Shown: positions 19,011 through 27,845 of the stretch, piece by piece | How the letters are laid out: every line of letters begins with the position of its first letter | Position numbering within the stretch: position 1 is the stretch's first letter | Assembly (NCBI GenBank): GCA_000720375.1 | Contig: JOAA01000026.1 | Span: 124,001-188,000 of the forward strand | DNA: 64,000 nucleotides | Direction: 5' to 3' | Source of the DNA: Rhodococcus rhodnii | Lineage (GTDB): Bacteria > Actinomycetota > Actinomycetes > Mycobacteriales > Pseudonocardiaceae | The notes under the pieces: model-generated | Told to the model about the DNA's origin: nothing | Databases searched by the model: none | What the model saw: the letters and a program-made list of their open reading frames with translations, nothing else | Made by a program: the position numbers and the translations under genes

Positions 19011-19978
19011 TTGTTCGCCTCGTGATCCTGGCCGAACGAGACGCGGACCGGTGCCGTCGGCGGGCTACTCGTCTCCTTGACCAGGAAATGCGGCCTACGC
19101 TTGGATTCGTAGTAGATCCGGCCGACGTACTCGCCGATGATCCCCAGGAACAGCAACTGCAGTCCACCGAGGACGGCCACGCCGACCATCAACGTGGCGT
19201 ATCCAGGCGCGTCCACCCCACTGGACAGCACGTCGACCACCACGTACCCGGCGTAGAAGAAGGCCAGCAACGTGACGATCAAACCGAGGTACACGGCCAG
19301 CCGCAGCGGCCGGTTGTTGAACGACACGACCCCGTCTATGCCGTAGTTCAACAATTTTCGAAATGTCCACTTTGTCTGACCGGTGCCGCGCTGGACGTTC
19401 TCGTAGTCGACGACCGCGGTGTCGAAACCGATCCAGGAGAACAGTCCTTTGGAGAACCGGTTGTACTCGCCCAGTGCCAGCAGGGCGTTGACCGCCCTGC
19501 GCGTCATCACCCGGTAGTCGCCCTCGCCGTCCCGCAACCGGACATCCACCAGGCGATTCATTACCTTGTAGTACGCCTTCGAGGACAGCGCCCGCAATCG
19601 CTTCTCGCCCTTGCGGTCCCGTCGCGCGACGACCTGGTCATGACCCGTGCCGAGCAGCTCGATCATCTGGCTGAGCAACTCGGGCGGATGTTGCAGGTCG
19701 GCGTCCATGATCGCGACGACATCGCCGTCGGCATGCGAAAGCCCCGCCAGCATCGCCGATTCCTTGCCGAAGTTACGGCTCAGCGCGACATAGCGGACAT
19801 GCGGATCTTCCGACGCGAGCTCCCGCATCCGAGCAAGCGTTTGATCGGAGCTGCCGTCGTCCACCATGACGATCTCGAAATCGAGCGTGACCATCGGAAG
19901 TACGGCGCTCAGCCGCGCATGAAGATCCGCGAGTCCGTTCTCCTCGTTGAAGCACGGCACCACAACGGAAAGCCGCAT
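19007..19978 (-). CDS. GT2 glycosyltransferase, polyprenol-phosphate sugar synthase type
   Basis: Product of 323 aa from ATG 19978, with AAGGGGAG 5-6 nt upstream, which fixes the start against longer open frame. It is a GT-A domain with VVVPCFNEENGLADLHARL, VMVDDGSSDQT and the DxD-type IMDADLQHPPELL. Two C-terminal membrane spans (LGLIVTLLAFFYAGYVVV and GVAVLGGLQLLFLGIIGEYV) end with GRIYYESKRRPHF. This layout matches GtrB and dolichol-phosphate-mannose/glucose synthase relatives. It transfers a sugar from a nucleotide donor to undecaprenyl or decaprenyl phosphate on the cytoplasmic face. It is coupled to the YfhO-like gene. Confidence 0.9.
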   Translation of the reverse strand: MRLSVVVPCFNEENGLADLHARLSAVLPMVTLDFEIVMVDDGSSDQTLARMRELASEDPHVRYVALSRNFGKESAMLAGLSHADGDVVAIMDADLQHPPELLSQMIELLGTGHDQVVARRDRKGEKRLRALSSKAYYKVMNRLVDVRLRDGEGDYRVMTRRAVNALLALGEYNRFSKGLFSWIGFDTAVVDYENVQRGTGQTKWTFRKLLNYGIDGVVSFNNRPLRLAVYLGLIVTLLAFFYAGYVVVDVLSSGVDAPGYATLMVGVAVLGGLQLLFLGIIGEYVGRIYYESKRRPHFLVKETSSPPTAPVRVSFGQDHEANK

Positions 19979-20065
19979 CCGTTCTCCCCTTTGCCTGTCA
20001 CCCGCCCATAAGGACGCCCGGCGGACGCGGAAGGTTGCATTCGAAGTTGTGGCAATGTCGTTGGC

Positions 20066-21754
20066 ATGACGACGTTGGCCGAACGTGGCCGGAATGTCCG
20101 CTCCTGGCTGAGTTTTGTGGCGGCCGCGGTGCTGGCCGTGATATTGATGGGGTTTTCGTCCACATCGGAGCGAATGCCGCCTTCCATCGCGCCGTCGGCA
20201 CGCTACGTCCAGGTGATCGCTCATCCCGATGACGACATCATCTTCATGAACCCCGATCTGGTGGCGGGGATCAGAGCGGGTCATCCCACGACTGGGATCT
20301 ATCTCACCGCGGGGGAGACCGACAAACCGGATGCTGCCGCGTACGCCGCTCGGCGTCAGGCGGGCACCCGTGCGGCCTACGCGCGAATGGCTGGCGCTGC
20401 GAACGATTGGCGTGCCGAGCGGCTGGACGTCGACCCGCGGCACGCCGTCGAACTGTATACATTGCACCAACGGCCCGAGGTTCAAGTGGTGTTCGTGAAC
20501 CTGCCCGAGAACAACGATCCTCTTGCCGTCGGCGGCCGCGAATCGTTCGTGCGGCTGTGGAAAGACGATCGGGACGAACTACGCATCGGGACCCTCATGC
20601 CGACGGGCGGAGTCCTTGGGCGGCGGTACTTCTACACGCATTCCGATGTGGTCCAGCTGTTGGTGAAGCTGTTCGAGCGGTTTCGGCCGACGGTGGTCCG
20701 TGCGCAGGACCCCAATCCGGACAAGCGGTTGCTCAAGGACAATGTCCTGTTCCACGACCATCCGGACCACGTGGCGGCCGCGCGGTTCACGGACGCCGCT
20801 TCGCGTCTGTACCAAGGACCTCGGTTCATCTACGAGAACTACCGGGACTACAACGTCGCCGAGGTGCCGCCCAACCTGTCTGCTGCCGACCGGCGGGACA
20901 AAATCGACATCTTCGGCGCGTACGTACCGCACGACTCGGATGTGAGCCTGGGGTATCCGTACGACGGCTGGTTGCCCGCGATGTATCAGCGCTACCCACG
21001 CGGATCCACATGGGCCGCGGACGGCCGTGCTTATCTTGTCCTGAATGGACAGCTGTACGCGTGCCGCCCCGGCGAAGCGTGGACGGCTTTGCCGTGGGCG
21101 GAGGGACCACTCAACCAGGCGGTGTCCGCCTCGGGCGGCTGGGTGGTCGCGAAACGGGCCAGTGACCACCAGATCCTGGCGTTGGTCGACGAGGCCTGGC
21201 GGTCGCTCGGCAATCCGAACGACCACCTCCCCGGCGACCGTGCGCAGGTCGGTTCCCCTGTCACCAATGGAAAAGCGGTGTACGTGAAGAACGGGCGCGG
21301 TGGATTGAGCGTGTGGCGTTCCGGTCGCGGGTGGACAGACATCGGCGGCACCGACATTCAAGATGGCGTCGCACTCGCCGGCGACGACGTATATGCGTCC
21401 ACAAGGGACAAAGTACTGCATTGGCATGCCGACCGGCTCGATCCGGGCTTTGCCTCGCTGAGGCCTGCGGGCCCACCGTCTGCTGCCGTGGTGTCAAGCG
21501 GGATCGCGGTCGTCTACCGGACCGACACCGGGGAGATAGCGCTGGGGAACAAGGTGTTGCCCGGGTTCTCCGGGCCGGGCAATCCGACTGTCACAACGGC
21601 CGGCGCGGTGTTCGCCCGAACCTCCGCGGGTGGACTCGCGGTCAACACCGGCGCGGGCTGGCGCGACCTAGGCGGACAGATACTCGACCAGCCCGCACCC
21701 ATGGGCGCGGGCGTGGTCGCACTCGGCCCGGATGGACAAGTACGCACTTTCTAG
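20066..21754 (+). CDS. PIG-L family deacetylase with C-terminal beta-propeller-like domain
   Basis: Product of 562 aa. The N-terminus has one hydrophobic segment (WLSFVAAAVLAVILMGF), suggesting export or membrane anchoring. The deacetylase domain has zinc/catalytic motif AHPDDD (residues 52-57) and the second metal motif HDHPDH near residue 230. This is the LmbE/PIG-L signature for removing acetyl from GlcNAc linked to inositol or other aglycones. From about residue 330, short repeated units (for example YLVLNGQLYACRPGEAWTAL and GGLSVWRSGRGWTDIG) look like a PLL/beta-propeller carbohydrate-binding region. It lies next to PIG-V-like and GT2 genes, so a cell-envelope glycolipid role is inferred. 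Its last 4 bp overlap the end of the convergent hydrolase gene. Confidence 0.88.
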   Translation: MTTLAERGRNVRSWLSFVAAAVLAVILMGFSSTSERMPPSIAPSARYVQVIAHPDDDIIFMNPDLVAGIRAGHPTTGIYLTAGETDKPDAAAYAARRQAGTRAAYARMAGAANDWRAERLDVDPRHAVELYTLHQRPEVQVVFVNLPENNDPLAVGGRESFVRLWKDDRDELRIGTLMPTGGVLGRRYFYTHSDVVQLLVKLFERFRPTVVRAQDPNPDKRLLKDNVLFHDHPDHVAAARFTDAASRLYQGPRFIYENYRDYNVAEVPPNLSAADRRDKIDIFGAYVPHDSDVSLGYPYDGWLPAMYQRYPRGSTWAADGRAYLVLNGQLYACRPGEAWTALPWAEGPLNQAVSASGGWVVAKRASDHQILALVDEAWRSLGNPNDHLPGDRAQVGSPVTNGKAVYVKNGRGGLSVWRSGRGWTDIGGTDIQDGVALAGDDVYASTRDKVLHWHADRLDPGFASLRPAGPPSAAVVSSGIAVVYRTDTGEIALGNKVLPGFSGPGNPTVTTAGAVFARTSAGGLAVNTGAGWRDLGGQILDQPAPMGAGVVALGPDGQVRTF

Positions 21755-23367
21755 CGATGGCGGCGCACGCGGACCGGGAGAGTGATGGCGGACGGGTGCG
21801 CTGAGTCGTGGTGGACGGTCTGATCGGCGGTCAGGAGCGTGGTAGCCGTCGCGCGCGATTCTCCTGTGCCGGGATTGCGGGCGTAGCGAGGGAAGGCGCC
21901 GCTGGAGACTTGGACGCGGATGCGGTGTCCCCGCTTGAAGTTGTGGGCAGTGGGCCAGAGTCGCACGGTTGCTCGGGTCAGCTTGTCGGTCTCGGTCAGG
22001 CTTACCAGGCCGTCGCAGACGTTCCAGGAGCGCCCTTCCGGGTCGACGGCGCAGAGCCGGACGAACACGTCGGCGTGCGCCAGGCTCGACTGGAACCAGA
22101 TCTCGGCGCTGACGTCGCCGATCACCTCCACGTCCTCGTCCAGCACCGGCGTGGTGTAGGTGAGCACGTCCGCCCTGGCCTCGAGGGCGGTGTTGTCCAC
22201 CCGGCTGTTGTCCTTGACCATGCGCACTCCGCCCACTGCCGGCGTCGGGTCGGCGGGGTCGTAGCGGTAGTGGTCCGGCTCGGACTCGGCCGGTGGCTCG
22301 TCTGCCAGCACGCCACCGGCGTGCAGGTGGAACCGCTTGGGCTCGTAGCCGCTCGGCGGCCAGGCCTCGAAGTCACGCCAGGCTTCCTCGCCCATCACGT
22401 ACAGGCGAACCGGAGGGCGCGCGCGAGGCTGCTCGCCGTGGGCGTGGGCGAGTCCGAAGTCGAGGGCTTCCTCGATGGGCAGACCGGTAAAGTCGGTGTG
22501 CGCCCACGGACCCACGGTCAGCCGGGCCGGACGCCCCGCGTCCTGCAGGGTCCGGAAGTCTCGAAGCTGGCCAGGCAGGAAGATGTCGAACCAGCCGCCG
22601 ATCGAGCTGACCGGCACGGTCGTGTCCGCGACCCGATGGCGGTGGTCGAGGCCGGTCCAGCGCGGGGTGTCAGCGTTGTGGACGAGAATGTCCTGGATGT
22701 AGTCGGACCGTTCGCCGATCGCGGCGACGTCGGACTGGCCGAGTGGAAGCGTCCACAACGCACGGGCCGTCCTCTTGGCTTGCGGCAGGCTGCGCAGCAG
22801 CGCCAGCGGGCGTTGCTGGGTGCCGACCATCGCGCCCCAGGCGAACGGCGTCTCCAGTGACATGCCGTCGGCGCGGAGGAACTCCAGCGTCAGTGCGGAC
22901 TCCGTGACGATCGGGATCATCGCCTTGACCTGGGGCGGCAGCTGGTCGGCGACGGCCCATTGCACGTAGCCCAGGTAGCTCATGCCGAAGAGCACGATCG
23001 CGTCGCCCGCCCACGGTTGTTTCACCAGCCAGTCCAGCGTCGCCAGGCCGTCTTCGCGCTCCTGGCGCAACGGGTCGAAGGTGCCACCGGAGCCGAATCC
23101 GCCGCGGGTGCTCTGCATGACTACCTGGTAGCCCCGTTCGGCGAGCGGCCGCGCCATTCCACTGGCGATGAGTCCGCTGCGGCCGTAGGGAGAGCGCAGC
23201 AGGGCGATCGGCAAGCTCTCCCCGCCGGTGCGTGGCGCCAGCCTGTCCGCAAGCAGTTCGACGCCGTCGCGCATCGGCACGCGGAGATCCCGCTGGACAA
23301 CCACGTCGCGGGTGTGGGGCGGGCGCAGCTTCAGCTTGCGCTGGATCACGTAGCTGATCAGGTTCAT
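21751..23367 (-). CDS. CocE/NonD family hydrolase
   Basis: Product of 538 aa from ATG 23367, with GGAGG about 8 nt upstream. It has an alpha/beta-hydrolase fold with VVVQRDLRVPMRDGVELLAD and the nucleophile serine in VLFGMSYLGYVQW. QSTRGGFGSGG is the oxyanion-side motif. A C-terminal jelly-roll domain (VSAEIWFQSSLAHADVFVRL) is typical of X-Pro dipeptidyl peptidase-like CocE enzymes. It hydrolyses esters or amides; the substrate is unknown. The start overlaps the TetR stop by ATGA, forming a regulator-enzyme operon that the TetR protein probably represses. Confidence 0.92.
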   Translation of the reverse strand: MNLISYVIQRKLKLRPPHTRDVVVQRDLRVPMRDGVELLADRLAPRTGGESLPIALLRSPYGRSGLIASGMARPLAERGYQVVMQSTRGGFGSGGTFDPLRQEREDGLATLDWLVKQPWAGDAIVLFGMSYLGYVQWAVADQLPPQVKAMIPIVTESALTLEFLRADGMSLETPFAWGAMVGTQQRPLALLRSLPQAKRTARALWTLPLGQSDVAAIGERSDYIQDILVHNADTPRWTGLDHRHRVADTTVPVSSIGGWFDIFLPGQLRDFRTLQDAGRPARLTVGPWAHTDFTGLPIEEALDFGLAHAHGEQPRARPPVRLYVMGEEAWRDFEAWPPSGYEPKRFHLHAGGVLADEPPAESEPDHYRYDPADPTPAVGGVRMVKDNSRVDNTALEARADVLTYTTPVLDEDVEVIGDVSAEIWFQSSLAHADVFVRLCAVDPEGRSWNVCDGLVSLTETDKLTRATVRLWPTAHNFKRGHRIRVQVSSGAFPRYARNPGTGESRATATTLLTADQTVHHDSAHPSAITLPVRVRRHR

Positions 23368-23984
23368 CGGAGTGCCTCCGCGTCGGACTTGCCAGCCGCT
23401 CGGCCGATGGCGGTCATCAGGACGGACATCACGTGCAGCAACCGGTCGGTGAACGCCTCGGGGTCCAGCGGGTCCGGTCCGTCGACCACCCACGTCGTGA
23501 TGAAGGCACCGGCGCCGCCGGTCAGGACAGCGGCGAGGTCGTCGGCGAGCCGCGGATCGAGGCGGTCGCCGGCCACCTGCTCGATGCCCTGCCGGTTGAC
23601 CGGGCGGAACAGGCCGCTCAGCCCGCGGTCGATGGCGAATCCGCCGGATCCGGTCAGCAGGGCGCGGTAGAACACCCGGTAGTCGGCGAAGTGGCGCGAC
23701 ACCGCTAGCGTCAGCTCGCGTGCGGTCGCCTGAGTGTCGGTCTCGATGCGTGGCAGCAGTTTCTGCCGCACCAGGTCGAGACCGGCCTCCAGCAGCAGTG
23801 TGTCGCGATCGCCGAAGTGCTGGTAGACGACCCGACGGCTCATGTCCGCGGCTTCCGCGATGTCGGAGAGCGGAATCGCCGTCGTGCCGCGCTCGGTGAC
23901 CAGGGCGACCGCAGCCTGCATGAGCGCCGCGCGGGAACGGCGCACGCGGCGGTCCTGGGCGGGTTCGGCCGCAGTCAGCTCCAT
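23364..23984 (-). CDS. TetR family transcriptional regulator
   Basis: Product of 206 aa from ATG 23984 (MELTAAEPAQDRRVRRS). The HTH reads IPLSDIAEAADMSRRVVYQ followed by HFGDRDTLLLEAG. It is helical C-terminally. No Shine-Dalgarno sequence precedes the start, so the mRNA may be leaderless. It is the first gene of a two-gene operon with the CocE hydrolase. An inverted repeat at 23999-24022 in front of it is the likely autoregulatory operator. Confidence 0.9.
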   Translation of the reverse strand: MELTAAEPAQDRRVRRSRAALMQAAVALVTERGTTAIPLSDIAEAADMSRRVVYQHFGDRDTLLLEAGLDLVRQKLLPRIETDTQATARELTLAVSRHFADYRVFYRALLTGSGGFAIDRGLSGLFRPVNRQGIEQVAGDRLDPRLADDLAAVLTGGAGAFITTWVVDGPDPLDPEAFTDRLLHVMSVLMTAIGRAAGKSDAEALR

Positions 23985-23998
23985 GCCATGATCGTGCA

Positions 23999-24022
23999 CA
24001 CTTGTTACTAAATGCGCAAGTG
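23999..24022. promoter_or_regulatory. Candidate operator of the TetR-CocE operon
   Basis: CACTTG (23999-24004) and CAAGTG (24017-24022) form an inverted repeat with a 12-bp spacer just upstream of the TetR start. The sequence TGTTACT also occurs in both halves as a partial direct repeat. The location is right for TetR autorepression; the ligand is unknown. Confidence 0.45.
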
Positions 24023-24140
24023 TTACTGATCGTGCCTGCCTGCTGTCCACATAGGACGGCATCCTGCTCGACTGTGGACGATCGCGGTCTCTGTCCGGCG
24101 TATTGGCCAGTTCAGGAATGCGGCGAACAATGCACGTGCC

Positions 24141-24881
24141 ATGACGGCCTTGACTTCTCGCTTATTCGGTAGTCCTCTCCACGTGAGTATTTCAGTGGGG
24201 GGCGACGGGGCCTTCTCCCGCCGGGCGCGCTCCGCTGAACAGGCATTTGCCCGCTATCAGCCCTTGATGAAGCCTGCCGGGATAACCCGGATCGCGGACG
24301 TCACCGGCCTCGATGTCATCGGAATACCGGTCTCGCTGGCGATCCGTCCCGCTGCCAGGTCATTGGTGGTCAGTGCCGGCAAGGGCCTGACCGTCGCAGG
24401 CGCCCGGGTCGCGGCACTCATGGAAAGCTTGGAGTGCTGGTACGCCGAAAACCTGGATCTGCCCGCGAAACGGGCCACCTTCGACGAGGTCGGCGACGTC
24501 GCCGTGAATCCTGAGTCGCTGCCACCCGCGCTCGGCGCTGACACCACAACCCAGCGGAGCATGGACTGGATCGCGGGAACCGACCTCGCGACCGGGCGCA
24601 CCACCTGGGTACCGCTGGACTCAGTCAACGTCAAGCTGCTGAAGCTGGGCGGGCTGCTCCCGGCCAAGCGCGAACTGGAGACGCTGCGCGGGCTCGGCGC
24701 GGCCCGGTTCCTCGGCTGCCACTTCGAGCCGGAGAGGTCCATCGCCTACGCCGCCCAGCTGGCCGGTCTCTGCGACTGGACCGACCTGGACGGCCATTTC
24801 TGGCTCGGTGCACCCGCCGTCGACAGCTTCCGGCTCGACACGCGATCGCCTGGCATCGCTCGAATCGCCACCGAAGGCTGA
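24141..24881 (+). CDS. YcaO-like protein with apparent internal deletion
   Basis: Product of 246 aa, against 380-450 for a typical YcaO cyclodehydratase domain. The N-terminal YcaO blocks are present: GITRIADVTGLDVIGIPV, SLVVSAGKGLTVAGARVA and ALMESLECWYAE, then TWVPLDSVNV. The expected GNT-type block with the glutamates and arginine that bind ATP-Mg is missing. After about residue 165 the chain jumps to GCHFEPERSIAYAAQL, which resembles the later GCH-P-A segment. YcaO proteins activate peptide amides with ATP to make azolines or thioamides. Without the middle section it is probably inactive. It is codirectional with an MFS gene and a similarly deleted asparagine synthetase. The deletion is judged by memory of the family, so boundaries are approximate. 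Confidence 0.6.
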   Translation: MTALTSRLFGSPLHVSISVGGDGAFSRRARSAEQAFARYQPLMKPAGITRIADVTGLDVIGIPVSLAIRPAARSLVVSAGKGLTVAGARVAALMESLECWYAENLDLPAKRATFDEVGDVAVNPESLPPALGADTTTQRSMDWIAGTDLATGRTTWVPLDSVNVKLLKLGGLLPAKRELETLRGLGAARFLGCHFEPERSIAYAAQLAGLCDWTDLDGHFWLGAPAVDSFRLDTRSPGIARIATEG

Positions 24882-25032
24882 GCCGACACGGTGGCAGTGG
24901 CATCCCGTGCTGACGAATTCGGCTTTCTGTACTGTGAATTTCTCGGACGAAGTGAGGACCGGAATACCCGCGGGCGAAGAGGGGATCAACGGGCTTGCCT
25001 GGTTGGCCGAGTACACGGGTCAGGCACGATGA
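24808..25032 (+). CDS. Small open frame coupled to the MFS start (uncertain)
   Basis: From GTG 24808 this frame encodes 74 aa and ends at TGA 25032, overlapping the MFS ATG by ATGA. Only its last ~30 residues (SDEVRTGIPAGEEGINGLAW then LAEYTGQAR) look protein-like; the earlier part overlaps the YcaO gene in another frame. It could be the C-terminal scrap of a lost gene, a short peptide from an internal GTG, or chance. I do not recognise it and no ribosome site supports a start. Confidence 0.25.
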   Translation: MHPPSTASGSTRDRLASLESPPKAEPTRWQWHPVLTNSAFCTVNFSDEVRTGIPAGEEGINGLAWLAEYTGQAR

Positions 25033-26333
25033 CGGTTGACGCTCGGCGCCGGGCCGGCGGGGACTTCACGCGGTACTGGGCGGGCCAGAGTGTGAGCATG
25101 CTGGGCGACCAGATCACGCTCTTCGTCCTGCCCACTGTGGCGATCGTGTCCTTCGGCGCATCGGGCGCTCAGGTCGGCCTGCTCCAAGCGGTGAACACGT
25201 TGGCTTACCCGGCGTTGGGGCTGTTCGCCGGTGTGCTGATGGACCGGATACGGCGTCGTCCAGCCATGATCACCGCCGATCTGGTGCGTGCCGCGGCCTT
25301 CGGCTCCATTCCCCTTGCCGCGGCGTTCGGCAGCCTTTCCATGCCGCACCTTTACGCCGTTGCCTTTGTCGCGGGCGCGTTCGCGGTTCTGTTCGACGTG
25401 GCCAGCCAGTCGCATCTGCCCTCGCTGGTGCCAAGGGACATGCTGAGCGGGGCGAACGCGAGGATGGAGATGTCCTCCACCATCGCCTTGCTGAGCGGTG
25501 CCACCGTGGGCGGTCTGCTGGTCCAGCTGTTCAGCGGGGTCGGCGCGCTCACCGCCAACGCGATCTCGTTTCTCTTCTCGGTGCTCGGGATCATCAGCCT
25601 CCGCACTCCGGAGCCCCCGCCCGCCGAAATCAACCGTGGCAAGTCCGTACGTAAGCAGATGCGTGAGGGCCTTGCCGCCCTGTGGCGAGACCCCATCCTC
25701 CGGCCGCTCACTTTCGCCGCGGGGCTGCGGAATCTCGGGATGGCCGCGGTGAATGCGGTGCTTCTGCTCTTCGCTTACCGAACACTGCAGCTCACTCCTG
25801 GCGTGACGGGACTGCTGTTCACAGCGGGTGCGGCGGCGGCGGTCGTCGGAGCGATGCTGACCAGGAGGGTGGTGCGGTGGCTTGGGCCGGGACGCACCCT
25901 ACTGCTGACGGCGGCTGAAGGAGCTGTCTGGCTGGCAGTTCCGCTGGCGCTTGTGCTGCCGCCGATCCCCACGCTTCTGGTGCTTCTGGTCCTCTCGTCG
26001 ATGTGGCTTCCATTGTGGAACGCCACAGTCACCACGCTGCGCCAAAGTGTTACCCCGCCACATCTTTTGGGCCGCGTGCACGCGAGCGCCCGCACTGTGA
26101 ACATGTCGACGATCCCGGTCGGCGCGTTGCTCGGCGGAGTGCTGGCCGATCTGTCGTCCGCGATGTTCGGGCAACAGATCGGGCTCACGGTCGCGTTGAC
26201 TCTCGGCGGACTGGTCGCGGCCCTTGGATTCCCGGTTTTGCTCGCGTCTGCCAGCGTCCGGACTCTGCGCGAGATGCCGCGGCAGGCATCTGTGGCGCAC
26301 GGTCCCGCTTCGACAGATCAAGAAGATCGCTGA
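25029..26333 (+). CDS. MFS transporter
   Basis: Product of 434 aa with about 12 membrane segments. MFS features are the N-terminal YWAGQSVSMLGDQITLFVLP, loop 2-3 LMDRIRRRPAMITADLVRA, and the mid-protein cytoplasmic linker before MREGLAALWRDPILRPL. This is the actinobacterial macrolide-efflux/enterobactin-exporter-like branch. No frame damage is seen. The gene starts inside the end of a small open frame (ATGA) and ends with TGATG overlapping the asparagine-synthetase start. Export of a natural product or resistance is the likely role given YcaO and AsnB neighbours (inference). Confidence 0.9.
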   Translation: MTVDARRRAGGDFTRYWAGQSVSMLGDQITLFVLPTVAIVSFGASGAQVGLLQAVNTLAYPALGLFAGVLMDRIRRRPAMITADLVRAAAFGSIPLAAAFGSLSMPHLYAVAFVAGAFAVLFDVASQSHLPSLVPRDMLSGANARMEMSSTIALLSGATVGGLLVQLFSGVGALTANAISFLFSVLGIISLRTPEPPPAEINRGKSVRKQMREGLAALWRDPILRPLTFAAGLRNLGMAAVNAVLLLFAYRTLQLTPGVTGLLFTAGAAAAVVGAMLTRRVVRWLGPGRTLLLTAAEGAVWLAVPLALVLPPIPTLLVLLVLSSMWLPLWNATVTTLRQSVTPPHLLGRVHASARTVNMSTIPVGALLGGVLADLSSAMFGQQIGLTVALTLGGLVAALGFPVLLASASVRTLREMPRQASVAHGPASTDQEDR

Positions 26334-27787
26334 TGTGCGGGATAGCCGGCCAGGTCCACTTCGACGAAGATCCCACCGCGCTGCGGTTGTCGGTGGAGAA
26401 GATGACAGCCACCATGGCCTGCCGCGGACCGGATGCGGGTGGCGTCTGGGCGGACCACGGGGTCGCCCTGGGGCACAGAAGGCTGGCGGTGATCGACCTC
26501 CCGCGTGGCGCCCAGCCGATGGTCGCCGAGTTGGGCGAGCACCACGTCGTGGTGACCTATTCCGGGGAAACGTACAACTTCACCGAGTTGCGCTCGGAGT
26601 TGAGCGCTCGCGGTCACCACTTCCGGACCAGATCGGACACCGAGGTCGTGCTGCGCGGCTATCTGGAGTGGGGCGCCGCGGTGGCGGAACGACTGAACGG
26701 CATGTTCGCGTTCGCCATCTGGGTTTCACGGGACCAGCGGCTTGTCCTTGTCCGGGACCGGCTCGGCATCAAGCCGCTCTTCTACTTCCCGACCAGCGGC
26801 GGCGTGCTCTTCGGCTCCGAACCCAAAGCCATCCATGCCCACGACCTCGCGCCACCGGTCGTGGAGCGGGATGGTCTGCGTGAGCTGCTCACCCTGACGA
26901 AGACTCCCGGCCACGCGGTGTACGCGGGAATGGCCGAGGTCAAAGCGGGCACGACGGTAATCGTCGACCGGAACGGAGTTCGTGAGCACACCTTCTGGGC
27001 ACTGCGCGCGGAACCGCACGAGGACGATGTGGACACCTCCGTGCGGCACATCCGTGACTTGCTCGAGGACATCGTGGCGCTGTCCGGCGAAGGCGCGGAC
27101 GAGATATTCGGTGGCTGCCGGTGGTTCCATGACCCGGAAGTGCAGCGAGCGGACACGTTCCCATGGATGTCCTATGCTCGGGCACACGGTCCGATGGGCG
27201 CGTTGAACAAGGAATTCGCCGCCGCCTTGGACCTTGACGCGTACGTGGCCGACCGCTACCACGACGCGGTGGCCGAAGCCCCGGTGCTACCGGACGACAG
27301 CCCGTTCGAACGACGAATGCGGATCATCAGCTACGTCCACCTGACCCGGATGCTGCGGGTGCACCTGGACGGCAAGGACCGCATCAGCATGGCGAACGGT
27401 CTCGAGGTACGAGTTCCGTTCTGCGACCACCGGTTGGTGCAGTACGTGTACAACACCCCGTGGAGCTTCAAGACTTTTCGACGGCAGGGAGAAGAGCCTG
27501 TTGCGGGCGGCGGTCGCCGACCTGCTGCCCGAGGATGTGCTGTGGCGCCGCAAAAGCCCGTTCCCGCACACTCAGACGTGTCCTATGTGACGTGTCTGCA
27601 GAAACTCACCGCCGAGCTTCGAAGCCAGGCAGCGAGCTGGGTGGTCGACCTGTTCGACCGGGACGCGATCGAACAGGCCATCACCGCCCCGGCTGAGCAG
27701 GTGAGCCCGCAGTCCCGGGCGGTCATGGAACGAATGTCCAGTTTCCACGCCTGGAACCAGATCTGCGCGCCGACGATCAAACTCTAG
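26333..27787 (+). pseudogene. asnB: Asparagine synthetase (glutamine-hydrolysing), internally deleted and frame-drifted
   Basis: 484 codons, against about 610-650 for the family. The glutaminase domain is intact: MCGIAG with Cys2 nucleophile, MACRGPDAGG, GHRRLAVIDL and RDRLGIKPLFYF. At about 27078 RDLLEDIV is joined directly to ALSGEGADEIFGG. The missing ~130 residues include the SGGLDS pyrophosphate loop needed for AMP-aspartate formation. Further on, SFKTF should continue DGREKSLLRAAVADLLPEDV, which is readable only in another frame between about 27478 and 27575. A +1 (TTTT run) and a -1 change bracket it and the original frame resumes at DVSYVTCLQKL. The synthetase activity is almost certainly lost. 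Confidence 0.85.
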
Positions 27788-27788
27788 C

Positions 27789-27833
27789 GACTGTGATGCC
27801 TTTTCGAGCGGTGCCCGGAAAGGCATCACAGTC
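27789..27833. terminator. Bidirectional hairpin terminator
   Basis: GACTGTGATGCCTTT (27789-27803) pairs perfectly with AAAGGCATCACAGTC (27819-27833) around a 15-nt loop. It begins right after the asparagine-synthetase stop and ends 13 bp before the convergent SDR stop. Confidence 0.88.
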
Positions 27834-27845
27834 CATTAAGGACTA

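Noticed and set aside
24808..25032. Idea of a lasso-peptide precursor (GIPAGEE core) before the MFS gene
   Set aside because: Leader lacks the expected penultimate Thr arrangement, no B protein is present and AsnB is decayed; kept only as an uncertain open frame.
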